From Clostridiales bacterium (GTDB lineage: Bacteria > Bacillota > Clostridia > Lachnospirales > WQUN01): DNA of 40,600 nucleotides. Position numbers and translations under genes: made by a program. A model generated the notes under the pieces. The model was not told the DNA's origin. It searched no databases and worked only from the letters and a program-made list of their open reading frames with translations. Location: the NCBI GenBank assembly GCA_031269465.1, contig JAISZB010000126.1, positions 1 to 40,600 on the forward strand. Direction: 5' to 3'. Shown here in pieces: positions 1-7,815 of this stretch (positions are counted from its first letter, which is position 1; each line of letters opens with the position of its first letter).

Positions 1-73
1 GCAGTTTAGTACGAAAATACATTTTATGGACATTTGTCCATGCCTCAAACACACAGATGGCTTAATATTTTCA

Positions 74-124
74 TCCTTAGTGGTGAAGCGAAGCTTCATA
101 GGGGTTTCTATGAAAATCAGTATA
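74..124 (-). repeat. End fragment of a long palindromic repeat (variant form)
   Basis: Read on the minus strand, this stretch starts with the terminal motif TATACTGATTTTCATA and continues into a segment (CTTCACCACTAA) that recurs at 6751-6804. It is therefore an end of the interspersed repeat family found throughout the window, in a variant form. The rest of 1-390 shows no gene and no clear RNA. Confidence 0.5.
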
Positions 125-390
125 AAAGGGAACTTTAATCTGCATATAGGCATACCTTTGAACGCGTCCCCGCTTATGGAAATCCCTCATGAATCTCAGT
201 TCTGAGCCTCCATGCGGCATCAACTCCCCTGATATGATATTATAGCAGATTTTCAGAAAGAATCTATGCTAAAACCTCACTAGCCGCATAAGAGGATAAG
301 GCCGAGACGCCAAGAAAATAAAAATGGCAAAAAAACGATTAAAAAAGTAATCTTTAGATAAACGCAGGGAAAATGCGATATAATATAGAT

Positions 391-465
391 AATAATGATT
401 TGCATATGAAGTTCCGATTTTGTAGCTTGACTGTACAGTGAGTGCAAAATGCCGATATCGGCATT
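391..465 (+). repeat. Half copy of the palindromic MITE-like repeat
   Basis: The left arm (GATTTGCATATGAAGTTCCG, then a TAGCTTGACTGTACAG variant) and the central palindrome GCCGATATCGGCATT are present. The right arm is missing and is replaced directly by the ribosome binding site of the next gene. Confidence 0.7.
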
Positions 466-479
466 CGGGAGGCTAATAT

Positions 480-1592
480 ATGATTGCAAGCAATTTAGTA
501 AGTGAAATCGAGCAATGGCACCAGGAAGAAGACAATGAAAAAATCATAGCGGCTATTCTAAACATACCCTCGGGATGGCGCAATTACGAACTTATCGGCC
601 TGCTTGCGCGAGCCTGCAACAACAGCGGCGATTACGAAGCTGCCATCCACCATCTCATGTCTGTTCAGGATTGGGGCAAAGTTGATCCTCTCTGGCATTT
701 CCGCATGGGTTACGCTTACTTCTATTCTGGGAATTTCGAGCGCGCATTCGCCCACTTCAAGAAAACCTATGAGCTTAACCCCAATGAACCTGACCTCGGC
801 TACTTCCTTCAAGCATCCCAGGAAAATGCCGAGGCTGAAGCAGGCTTCATCGTTTTCGGAGAATCGGATTATTGGTCCATGCATCTCGAAAACTCAAAGC
901 TTCCTGATTTGCCCATAGGCGGAAAGTGGACAAGCAGGCCTCTTCATTCGATTGCCCTCTACATGGCGCAAAGCGCGAGCATGCTTCTTGCCTATTGCGT
1001 GCTTGCGCCTTTCGACGGAGGCGAAAACGCGCTTCCATCAAATCTCATCCTAAAAAAGGGGTATGCGGCCAACGGCTACGGATGGGAGGCGTACATCCTT
1101 TCCTCCACGCGTAAAGCCTATCCTGAGCTGTCACTTAATCTCCTGTGCGACACCGACTCTAAGATATGCATATTCTGCGTAAAAAACAGCCTGGAGCAGT
1201 ATCGGATGCTTCTCGCCGCAGTATCCGATGCTGTGCGTACGCTGTTTCGCGCGGATTGCATCAAGGATGCAGTCGACCTGAACCTGTTCGATGACATGAT
1301 ACAAGAAAATTTATGCCCAGGGTATCTGGTTGAGAGGCTGATGGATCTCTTTGAGGAAGTCGACTACGCCATTTACTCCGGCATCGCCCTAGGAGGACTC
1401 TCCTGGGAAGATATTTTGATGAAGTTTGATGAGGCTGTTGAAAAAGTCAATGGCATGCAACATGAATTTCTTGAAAATGGAGATATCGGAGAATCTGTAT
1501 GGAAATCAGTAGCCTCAGCCGCGAAATCCATCTTGGATCGATACGGCATCGGAATTAGCCCTAATATAGCTCTTCGCTATCGAGGCTGGTAA
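480..1592 (+). CDS. TPR-repeat protein with an unassigned C-terminal region
   Basis: Intact 370-residue cytoplasmic protein with no signal peptide or membrane segment. The start is fixed by GGGAGG seven bases upstream of the ATG. Residues about 35-110 form one to two tetratricopeptide helices pairs (HFRMGYAYFYSGNFERAFAHF followed by NPNEPDLGYF), which normally mediate protein contacts. The remaining 250 residues are acidic and Trp/Tyr-rich, and I cannot assign them to a named family with confidence. An immunity-protein or SMI1-like role is conceivable for such a TPR-plus-domain layout, but nothing in the sequence proves it. The gene stands alone: half a MITE-like repeat abuts its RBS and a hairpin follows its stop. 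Codon use resembles the other intact genes. Confidence 0.8.
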   Translation: MIASNLVSEIEQWHQEEDNEKIIAAILNIPSGWRNYELIGLLARACNNSGDYEAAIHHLMSVQDWGKVDPLWHFRMGYAYFYSGNFERAFAHFKKTYELNPNEPDLGYFLQASQENAEAEAGFIVFGESDYWSMHLENSKLPDLPIGGKWTSRPLHSIALYMAQSASMLLAYCVLAPFDGGENALPSNLILKKGYAANGYGWEAYILSSTRKAYPELSLNLLCDTDSKICIFCVKNSLEQYRMLLAAVSDAVRTLFRADCIKDAVDLNLFDDMIQENLCPGYLVERLMDLFEEVDYAIYSGIALGGLSWEDILMKFDEAVEKVNGMQHEFLENGDIGESVWKSVASAAKSILDRYGIGISPNIALRYRGW

Positions 1593-1621
1593 ATGCGGGC
1601 AAAATAGGTTACGCACGCAAA

Positions 1622-1668
1622 AAGAAGCGCCTGGACGCATTAAAGCACGATGCATCCGGGCGCTTCTT
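1622..1668. terminator. Strong hairpin after the TPR gene
   Basis: AAGAAGCGCC pairs with GGCGCTTCTT, with further pairing inside (GGACGCAT with ATGCATCC). The run of T that would make it a classical terminator lies on the minus strand (AAAAA on the plus strand before the stem), so it may act bidirectionally. It begins 30 bases after the TPR stop codon. Confidence 0.5.
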
Positions 1669-1705
1669 GCAGCCAATTTAAACTGCGCCTGTTTTGGTGC
1701 CGGGC

Positions 1706-1873
1706 TATGCCGATTTGCAGTCAAATGTACCTATTTTAACTTGATTGTCCACTTTCACCTGTATAATCAAGCTCCAAAATAGGTACTTTCTAATCAAATC
1801 AGTATTAATACCGATATCAATCGCACTCGCTGCAAAATCAAGCTAAAATCGGAATTTTCCCATCACAAAGTTG
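1706..1873. repeat. MITE-like repeat, one full copy plus a half copy
   Basis: 1706-1807 is a full copy without the central palindrome: TIR-like ends, and arms ACTTGATTGTCC and ATAATCAAGCTCCAAAATAG. 1808-1873 is a half copy beginning at a degenerate centre (GATATCAATCGCACTCGCTG) and running into the 3' end of the IscB element. Confidence 0.65.
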
Positions 1874-3137
1874 TTATGCGGCGGGTACCCCTGCCTGAAG
1901 CCGCATGCTCCTTTCTGTCAGTATTGTTTTGCCTAAGCTCTTAAGTTTTTTACAGCTGATTTCTGCTGACAGCCTTGTCCCGTCCAGCGCGCGAATATCA
2001 AAGCCGCCTCTCAGGCGCCTTCCAAAAGCAAATCCCCTGCGTCCGTCCGGCATTTGGACCCTGTCGAACAGTTGAAAGCCAAATGCATGCTTTGGAGATT
2101 GATTCAGCTTCCTCTCTCCGCCCTTGTTGATAGTTGTCTTATGGATCTGGCGATTGCGCCTTCTTACTGCTTTCTGCATGTAGATTGCATCCAATGGAAT
2201 GGACTTCGGATTGCCGCATGCATCTCGCGTCCACCGCATGATCTTTTTCCAAGCCGCTTCTGATTCTTGTGTTTTTAGCGGCATGGCCGCATGCCGTACC
2301 CGCATCCGGATGCTTCTCCTTCAGCCTGTTGTAGAAAGCCCGGCGCATAATTCCCATGAACGCGGCGCCTCGGCGGCCGCTGCGGCAATCCCCGCATAAT
2401 GCGGCTGGATTGTTCGGAGCGGCGCCTCGGCGGCCGCTACGGCAATCCCCGCATAATGCGGCTGGATTGTTCGGAGCGCCGCCTCCCATTTTGCGGCTTT
2501 CCATGCGGCGGACGTTCAGTATGGGGCTCTTGCAATTCTTCCGTCCATGGCGCGCATGTCCATCGCGGAACAAGACATATTCCCTTGCATTCCAAAAACC
2601 AAGTTGATCGCCTTGCCGGCAGTCCTTTCCTGATATGCCGGGATTTTAGACTTTCTGAATATCGAAAGCCGCAACCTCTACAACTGCTTTCGCAGCCGGC
2701 AATATCTTATGTACGTCGTCCGCCGTTTTAATATGAGTCTGGATCTTGTGCCCTATAGAAGGAGCCAGCCAGCCCTTATGCTTCGGCCGGACGCGAATGC
2801 TGAAGCGAGGCTTCCCATAGCGTGTTTTCCCGTTGCGCCTTGCACTTCTAAATTGACGGCGAGCCGAAAGCAAGTCTGCCGCATCAGTCCTCAGCTCCGC
2901 TTCAGCGCAATACAATTCTTCTTTCTCCGCAGGCGCGGAAATCCCAATAGTCTTGCTTCCCGCGTCTACTCCCAGATTTATCGGCTGGGTATATTCCGCG
3001 CTTTCATACAACAGCTGAATTGAAGAAGGCTAAAGTTTTGCAACTTTAGCCATTCCATCCTTTAGCAAATGCCCTGCTTTCCCACGGCGCTTTGTAGGCA
3101 TCAAAGGCCTTCCATTCTTATTCAGGACATAAGCCAT
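1874..3137 (-). pseudogene. iscB: IscB (RNA-guided HNH/RuvC nuclease of IS200/IS605-type elements), frameshifted
   Basis: Nearly full-length, about 420 codons, as expected for IscB, the RNA-guided nuclease ancestral to Cas9. Reading from the start at 3137, the N-terminus MAYVLNKNGRPLMPTKRRGK is the typical IscB opening. Next come the RuvC-I motif (INLGVDAGSKTIGISA) and the arginine-rich RRXRR bridge (RRQFRSARRNGKTRYGKPRF). Then comes an HNH region (NCKSPILNV, ALCGDC), and last the conserved C-terminal part (INKGGERKLNQSPKHAFGFQ, MPDGRRGF). It is dead. There is an in-frame TAG at 3030-3032 and there are frameshifts near 2600 and 2250. The HNH histidine pair reads RR, and a 57-bp tandem duplication sits in the HNH. 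Its guide RNA gene lies immediately upstream. Confidence 0.88.
2364..2477. repeat. 57-bp tandem duplication inside the iscB HNH region
   Basis: Two head-to-tail units, 2364-2420 and 2421-2477, differ at only one base (CTGCGG versus CTACGG). The unit is 19 codons long and duplicates the peptide APNNPAALCGDCRSGRRGA, which contains the CxxC of the HNH zinc knuckle. Because it is a multiple of three, it does not itself shift the frame. Confidence 0.9.
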
Positions 3138-3139
3138 AT

Positions 3140-3400
3140 ATCTTTTCCCTATGCGCTTTTAGCGCATAGCGCGCATAAATCCCTATCTCTAGGGCAGGCT
3201 GCCCTTCGCCAATGCTGTTCCAAGGTTTTATACGCCTGCAGCGCTGTCTCTTCCCCTAAGGACTGTTCAGCCAAAAGCCGCAGCCTTCTAGGCTTATAGA
3301 GCCGTAGAATCCGGAGCTGAAGCAAACGCTCCGGAGTGCCTATATATTCTTGGACAGCGTAGCTTCTCAATGGAAGCTTAGGCTAGCCGATCAGGACTTA
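3140..3400 (-). ncRNA. HEARO / omega RNA of the IscB element
   Basis: IscB proteins use a structured guide RNA (HEARO, also called omega RNA) encoded just upstream of the protein gene on the same strand. This is where the segment lies, ending only a few bases before the iscB start at 3137. It shares motifs in the same order with the stand-alone copy at 16944-17165: AAGTCCTGATCGG, AAGAATAT, a GCTCCGGA-type stem, and the hallmark ATAAAACCTTGGAA...GCATTGGCGAAGGGC. The 3' part contains the hairpin TATGCGC/GCGCATA. The guide would be at its 5' end, near 3400-3416. Functionality is unlikely because the partner protein is broken. Confidence 0.75.
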
Positions 3401-3445
3401 TTGCCAAGCCCCAAAAAAGGCAATTTTATATGAAAAGCAGTATAG
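3401..3445 (-). repeat. MITE-like repeat arm at the left end of the IscB element
   Basis: On the minus strand it reads TATACTGCTTTTCATATAAA, then TTTTTTGGGGCTTGG, which is the TIR and arm of the interspersed repeat. It joins the HEARO directly, so the IscB element and this repeat share a junction. Confidence 0.6.
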
Positions 3446-3525
3446 CTATGGGGTGATTGACTCAAATCGTATATCCAGCAGGCCTTCGCTTAAAATGGGA
3501 GATATCCACTTGAACATCAGACGAA

Positions 3526-5196
3526 CTAAAGCTGAGCATTGAAGATGTTTTTGAGATTGTATATGACGTCGTTTTCGCTTGCGTTGACGCTAGAAGCCTC
3601 GTTTATCTCAGAGAGCTTCTTCAGCTCGTCAAGGTTTGCGTTGTATCCTATGGTGTGTATTGGAATGCCAAACCCTTTTACTACGGATGTGATTCTGGCA
3701 AGTGAATGGCCTTCATTCTGCTCTCCGTCGCTCAGAACGAAAAGAAGCAGCTTAGCATTTGGAATCTCCTCCTGCTTTTTAAGAAGCATGTCAAGTCCCA
3801 CCAAAACAGCGTCATATGTCGCGGTGCTGCCGCTGGCGGAAAGATTTTTAACTGCGCCTGTAAAATATGCTTTTTGCTGGGCGTTAAATCGATCTATCGG
3901 CAAATCGATTTCTACGTTGCTTGCATAGCTCACAAGGCCTACATAGTTTTCTTCATTTATATACTGGGAGGCGTTTATAAGCGAAGTCTTAAGCTCCTTT
4001 ATGGGGGTGCCCTCCATGCTGCCGGATGTATCAGCGATAAATACGGCTACTACAGGCTTGCCTGCGTCTTTTTTCGCCTTCCATATGCTTTGGGCGGTAA
4101 AGAGCTGAGAACCCGACAGATTCAGAGGTTCGCCCTTGTAATTGTCATTGCCGTTGAAGCCGAAGCGCGCCGCTTCTGTTTGAGAATCGGCCGACTGGCA
4201 GTATTCAATGAATAGTTTCAGCGCTTCCATCTCATTGCCTGAAAGGTTATTCAGAGCGTAGACCGGGCTGTCATGCCTGACCCCGAATGGCGTGAATACA
4301 TAGTCGCGCAACGTGGGCTCATTTATATAAGCTTGATATTCCATTATCATAGCATCCAGAACGCCTTTTTTCGCGCTTTCCCTCATCTGGGCGGTGGTGT
4401 AGGCTACAGGAGGCACCTTTGACTGAAACAGCTCCAGCTTTTCCGTTGCTGTATCGCTTAATGGATCGCTGGAGTCGAAAGACTGAAGAAGAGCGGTCAG
4501 AATGTTCAGGCCTGTGCTGCTGGAGTAGGGATTCGTGTATCCAAGAAGCAATTCTCCGTTGCAAACGGAGTCAAGAACATTTTTCAAGGTGATTTCACTG
4601 TACTTAGCTGTGAATTCGTTGGCTTTGCTCTTAGACATCAGTATTCCCGCTGTATTTCCGGCTATTCTCTCGGCCGCCTTCTCAATGGGAATGCCCTGGG
4701 CCCTTATCATCTCGCCCCAAAGCTCGTTTGAAGGAGTGAAGGCATGCGGAATATAGGTTCCCGTTACAATGTAGTCCGTTGCAAGGCCGGACGCAAGCGG
4801 CCTGATTGATACGGATACCGAGCTTCCCCCTATTTTCAGGCCCTCTTTATTGAATTTCCCGGCAATTTCATTTATCCATCCATCCATGTTCGGACCCGCT
4901 TTTTCAGTGGATGCGAATATCTCTACGTTAATCGAACCAGTGCCTGTTACGCTGAATGGATAGTTCGAGATGTCTGGAAGCTCAGCACCGGGATCACTCA
5001 GCTCTATTCCTCCGATGTCAAGTTGAGGCTCCACGGTTCTGGTCTTGATCGTAGTTAAAAGAGCTCTGAGCTCTTGACTCGCCTGCTCGGCTGTAAGCTG
5101 CTTTGAGGAGGAAGAGCAGCCCGCAAGGGCGGATAAAGCGACAGCCAGGCATGCGATAAAGCCTATGGTTATTTTCGCCTTCCATTTAGTTTTCAT
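3526..5196 (-). CDS. Lipoprotein joining a binding-protein-like region to a VWA domain
   Basis: 556-residue exported lipoprotein. The chosen ATG at 5196 gives a lysine-rich start, a hydrophobic stretch and a lipobox (ALSALAGC, Cys27). A TTG six codons earlier sits too close to GGAGG. Residues about 80-340 resemble a type-2 periplasmic binding protein fold (GYTNPYSSSTGLNIL, FTPFGVRHDSPVYAL). Residues about 380-550 are a von Willebrand A domain with a complete MIDAS metal site: DTSGSM at residue 389, GSTATYDAV, and LSDGEQ. VWA domains bind protein partners through a metal ion. It is the second gene of a unit with the membrane protein encoded upstream, 120 bases away on the same strand. In related Bacillota such VWA/binding-protein lipoproteins occur near TelA-like stress proteins; none is present here. 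The substrate is unknown. Confidence 0.85.
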   Translation of the reverse strand: MKTKWKAKITIGFIACLAVALSALAGCSSSSKQLTAEQASQELRALLTTIKTRTVEPQLDIGGIELSDPGAELPDISNYPFSVTGTGSINVEIFASTEKAGPNMDGWINEIAGKFNKEGLKIGGSSVSVSIRPLASGLATDYIVTGTYIPHAFTPSNELWGEMIRAQGIPIEKAAERIAGNTAGILMSKSKANEFTAKYSEITLKNVLDSVCNGELLLGYTNPYSSSTGLNILTALLQSFDSSDPLSDTATEKLELFQSKVPPVAYTTAQMRESAKKGVLDAMIMEYQAYINEPTLRDYVFTPFGVRHDSPVYALNNLSGNEMEALKLFIEYCQSADSQTEAARFGFNGNDNYKGEPLNLSGSQLFTAQSIWKAKKDAGKPVVAVFIADTSGSMEGTPIKELKTSLINASQYINEENYVGLVSYASNVEIDLPIDRFNAQQKAYFTGAVKNLSASGSTATYDAVLVGLDMLLKKQEEIPNAKLLLFVLSDGEQNEGHSLARITSVVKGFGIPIHTIGYNANLDELKKLSEINEASSVNASENDVIYNLKNIFNAQL

Positions 5197-5316
5197 ATTG
5201 TCAAAGCGCCGCAATCCTCCAGGGCTTGTCGGCCTGTTCCATTGAGGACTGTGCGCACCCTCCTAATCATAATTTTAAACCATTTCCGCAAATGCTGATT
5301 TTCTCAGAACATGGAG

Positions 5317-6075
5317 CTAATCGCGCTCGAACGGGTTCTTCTGCGATGACGACATTGATCTGAGGGTTTGTATCATAGCCGTAGTGCTTTCCAGGCTGAC
5401 GGAGTTGTCAGAGCCTGAATCTGACTCTTCAAGGTAAGTGAGGGTCTCAGATATCAATTTATCGCACATGGCCAATATCTCTTCGTTTTTATCAAGGTAT
5501 TTCCGCATGTACTTCTTGTGCTCGGCTAGTATGTCGGATCTGCCCTTTTTGTCCGCATCTTCAGGGTTCCATATCACAGCCCGCTTTACAAGCCTGCTTA
5601 GATTGGCGCAGATTGTCTGGGCTGTCTCATCGATTGTCGCAACTACGTCATCCATCTTTCGGGGCGCGTTTCTAAAGACGGTTCTGATTTGGGACTGCTT
5701 CTCCCTTGCAGAATCAATCTGATCCATCGCTTGAGAGAATATGTCCCTGAGCTGCGGCCTTTCCCTCCTGAGATTGAAAATCTGCTCAGCAACTTTATCT
5801 ATATCCAAAGCCTCTTTTTCATCTAATGTCAACTTGCTTTCAGGGATGGTCCGCTTCGGCCTGTATTGATTTTTGAAGTAATTCCTTATGATCACAGCGT
5901 TGCCTATGGCGAAGGCGGCGCCGGCAATCAGCCAGAGCAGGGAGATCACCCTATTCGTCCACAATATCCCCCGCGCTGCTATCATCCCCGTATTGTCAAA
6001 TGTGAGCAGGTAAATGATGCCTGCGACTACGAGGACATTCAGAATAAGCATTTTCTTCCAAATGGCTTTGAACAT
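5317..6075 (-). CDS. Two-helix membrane protein with a long cytoplasmic coiled tail
   Basis: 252 residues from the ATG at 6075, preferred because GGGGGG lies eight bases upstream; a longer reading to 6156 lacks an RBS. Two hydrophobic helices (residues about 7-24, ILNVLVVAGIIYLL, and about 38-57, VISLLWLIAGAAFAIGNAVI) are followed by about 190 charged, helix-forming residues with likely coiled-coil character and a Ser/Asp-rich C-terminus ending NPFERD. I do not recognise a named family; a distant resemblance to XpaC/TelA-partner membrane proteins is possible. Its position before the VWA lipoprotein suggests that the two act together at the membrane. Confidence 0.75.
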   Translation of the reverse strand: MFKAIWKKMLILNVLVVAGIIYLLTFDNTGMIAARGILWTNRVISLLWLIAGAAFAIGNAVIIRNYFKNQYRPKRTIPESKLTLDEKEALDIDKVAEQIFNLRRERPQLRDIFSQAMDQIDSAREKQSQIRTVFRNAPRKMDDVVATIDETAQTICANLSRLVKRAVIWNPEDADKKGRSDILAEHKKYMRKYLDKNEEILAMCDKLISETLTYLEESDSGSDNSVSLESTTAMIQTLRSMSSSQKNPFERD

Positions 6076-6232
6076 TGACATCTCCCCCCTTCTTCCGCTA
6101 TGCAGGCAAAGCCTGGCTGCCGAAGAAACATAAGCGCTAAGCGCAGCCTTTTTCAAGCAGCCGCGTCCTAAAATGCAATACAGATTATCCTAAGACAATA
6201 TGATCCGATACATTAGAAATGCCTTTTTGCAA

Positions 6233-6365
6233 CTTCGATTTTCATCAAATGTTCCTTTCTTGGAGCTTGACTGTCCATTGAGTGGTGCGAAATGCCGATA
6301 TCGGCATTATGCACTCGCTGTATAATCAAGCTCCAAAAAAGATGCATTTGACTTTAAATCGGCAA
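6233..6365. repeat. Full MITE-like palindromic repeat
   Basis: It has arms TTGGAGCTTGACTGTCCATT and TGTATAATCAAGCTCCAAAA around the centre GAAATGCCGATATCGGCATT. A degenerate partial copy follows at about 6380-6470 (TTCCGATTTTGAATCTTG, CAGCTCCAAAG). Confidence 0.75.
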
Positions 6366-6713
6366 TGAGCCATCAAATATTCCGATTTTGAATCTTGAAC
6401 ATTGCTTTTTCATAATGCAGCTCCAAAGTCTGAACTTTCCTATGCGCATCAGATATGCAGGTTTGACTGCGCTTTGACTGCATGCTGGTATAGCAATCAT
6501 ATATACGCATTTCTGATAAAAAAGTCTAAGATATTATCCTCTGTTTAAGTTTCTTTGCATGAGAAGTTTTTTCCTGTTGAAGCTGACGCAACGAGACTCC
6601 CGACAGCATATGCTGATGCGCGCAGGAAAGTTCTGATTTTAGGCAGGATTATTGAGCGCATCAATGGATAATCCCGCCCCGAAATCAGTGCGTTTGATTG
6701 CCCATAAGCATAA

Positions 6714-6746
6714 ATAAAAGAAAAAGCCAAACATGGATGCTTGGCC
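6714..6746 (-). terminator. Possible rho-independent terminator
   Basis: On the minus strand GCCAAGCATCCATGTTTGGC forms a five-pair stem followed by TTTTTCTTTTATTT. It lies downstream, on the same strand, of the IS5-type remnant at 7106-7509. Confidence 0.35.
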
Positions 6747-6750
6747 TTCA

Positions 6751-6913
6751 TATACTGCTTTCATATAAACCTCTATGACGCTTAGCTTCACCACTAATGA
6801 TTAAAGCATTTGGAGCTTGATTATACTGCGAGTGCAAAATGCCGATATGGGTATTTCGCACCATTCAATGGTTAATCAAGCTCCAAAAAAGAACATTTGA
6901 TGAAAAGAGGTAT
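6751..6913. repeat. Long variant of the MITE-like repeat
   Basis: It starts TATACTGCTTTCATATAAAC and contains the extra CTTCACCACTAATGATTA segment shared with 74-124. It then has the standard arm GGAGCTTGATTATACTGCGA, a central GCCGATATGGGT and the opposite arm AATCAAGCTCCAAAAAAG. Confidence 0.7.
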
Positions 6914-7018
6914 ATACTGGATTTGAATATGAAAGTTTCGATTTTGAAGCTTGATTATACAGAGCGAAAGTGCGTAATCAAGCTCTCAAATAGATCTATT
7001 TGACTGCTAATCGGTATA
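6913..7018. repeat. MITE-like repeat, centre-less copy
   Basis: TATACTGGATTTGAATATGA opens it, AAGCTTGATTATACAGAG and GTAATCAAGCTCTCAAA form the arms, and ATCGGTATA closes it. It abuts the preceding copy head to tail. Confidence 0.7.
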
Positions 7019-7076
7019 GCTGCAAATCCATTTGCAAATTCTGCTCGTTGCCAGCATAGATTCATCGCAAGAACCT

Positions 7077-7109
7077 TAGAACCTGTTTGGGATCTAATAA
7101 CGACATTAT
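7077..7109. repeat. Insertion-sequence end next to the IS5-type remnant
   Basis: AGAACCTGTTTGGGATCT followed by AATAACGACATTAT closely matches a solitary stretch at 12702-12731. I read both as the terminal sequence of one IS type. Confidence 0.45.
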
Positions 7110-7509
7110 ATGGATAATAATGTATGTATCTTTTCGCCATCATACCCCTTTATTTCCGCAGCATCTGCATTTTCTGGGCTCCTTGAATCGACGATGATCA
7201 TCGAAGGCTTGCCTTTTCTTCCATTTACCGCGCACTCCCCAGCATCAGCTCGCCGGGGGCCTTGTCGATCGCGCTCTTTCCAGATTCGTCCTTTTTCGGC
7301 CAAGATCCGAAATAGCAGCAGGTTGCGGACCAATCCGGGAAGCTGTCTGGAAGATCCCTCCATGTCGCGCCTGTTTTGAGGACGCAGAGTATCGCGCAAA
7401 TACTTCATAAAGATCAAGATCCCGGTTTCGTCCTCTTTTTCGTCTCAAAAAACGGCCTTATAATTTCAAACTGTTCCCTAGCTGTATGACTTGAATATAC
7501 CTTTCTCAT
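7106..7509 (-). pseudogene. IS5-family transposase remnant, frameshifted and internally deleted
   Basis: The start at 7509 still has a good RBS (AAGGAGG, seven bases). The first reading MRKVYSSHTAREQFEIIRPF stops after about 30 codons. Other frames then supply FARYSASSKQ and, in typical IS5 order, ILCVLKTGATWRDLPDSFPD and SATCCYFGSWPKKDES. MIIVDSRSPENA carries the first catalytic aspartate context, and KGYDGEKIHTL follows. The rest of the DDE domain is absent, and an IS end follows at 7077-7109, so an internal deletion removed the second Asp and the Glu. It cannot be active. Confidence 0.75.
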
Positions 7510-7744
7510 TTTACATCCTCCTTTTTTATAACTTATATCACAATTGGGGAGGAATGAAAATTATTTCATGCAGTTAATTATAATCCAGGGTAGTTCTTAA
7601 ATGCGTCCTTGCCTCAACATGCTCAATAAGTTTTTGAACGCGCAGCACTCATATGCCGATTTGGGGTCGAAGGAGCCTTTTTGGGAGCATTATTGCATAC
7701 TGGGCTCTGAATCTTAATGCGTGAATTCAGCGCTATCAAGGTGC

Positions 7745-7815
7745 GATTGATATCTGCATTTCGCGCTCGCTATGCATTCATCCTCCAAAAGGCAGTTTCA
7801 TATGCAAATCAGGGT
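7745..7815. repeat. Right half of a MITE-like repeat overlapping the DUF4867 gene end
   Basis: It carries a GATATCTGCATTTCGCGCTC centre, then CCTCCAAAAGGC, then TTTCATATGCAAATCAGGGTA. The terminal CTGA of the TIR supplies the stop codon of the neighbouring minus-strand gene. 7521-7744 has no gene. Confidence 0.65.

Noticed and set aside
2356..2731. Plus-strand frames opposite the iscB pseudogene
   Set aside because: They are antisense shadows; the minus-strand reading has all IscB motifs.
1874..3137. A Cas9 or other CRISPR nuclease reading of the HNH/RuvC pseudogene
   Set aside because: Length (about 420 codons), the IscB-type N-terminus and RRXRR bridge, the upstream HEARO RNA and the end hairpins fit IscB; no recognition lobe is present.
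5197..5214. TTG start for the VWA lipoprotein
   Set aside because: The GGAGG is only one base from it, too close; the ATG at 5196 gives a normal lipoprotein signal peptide.
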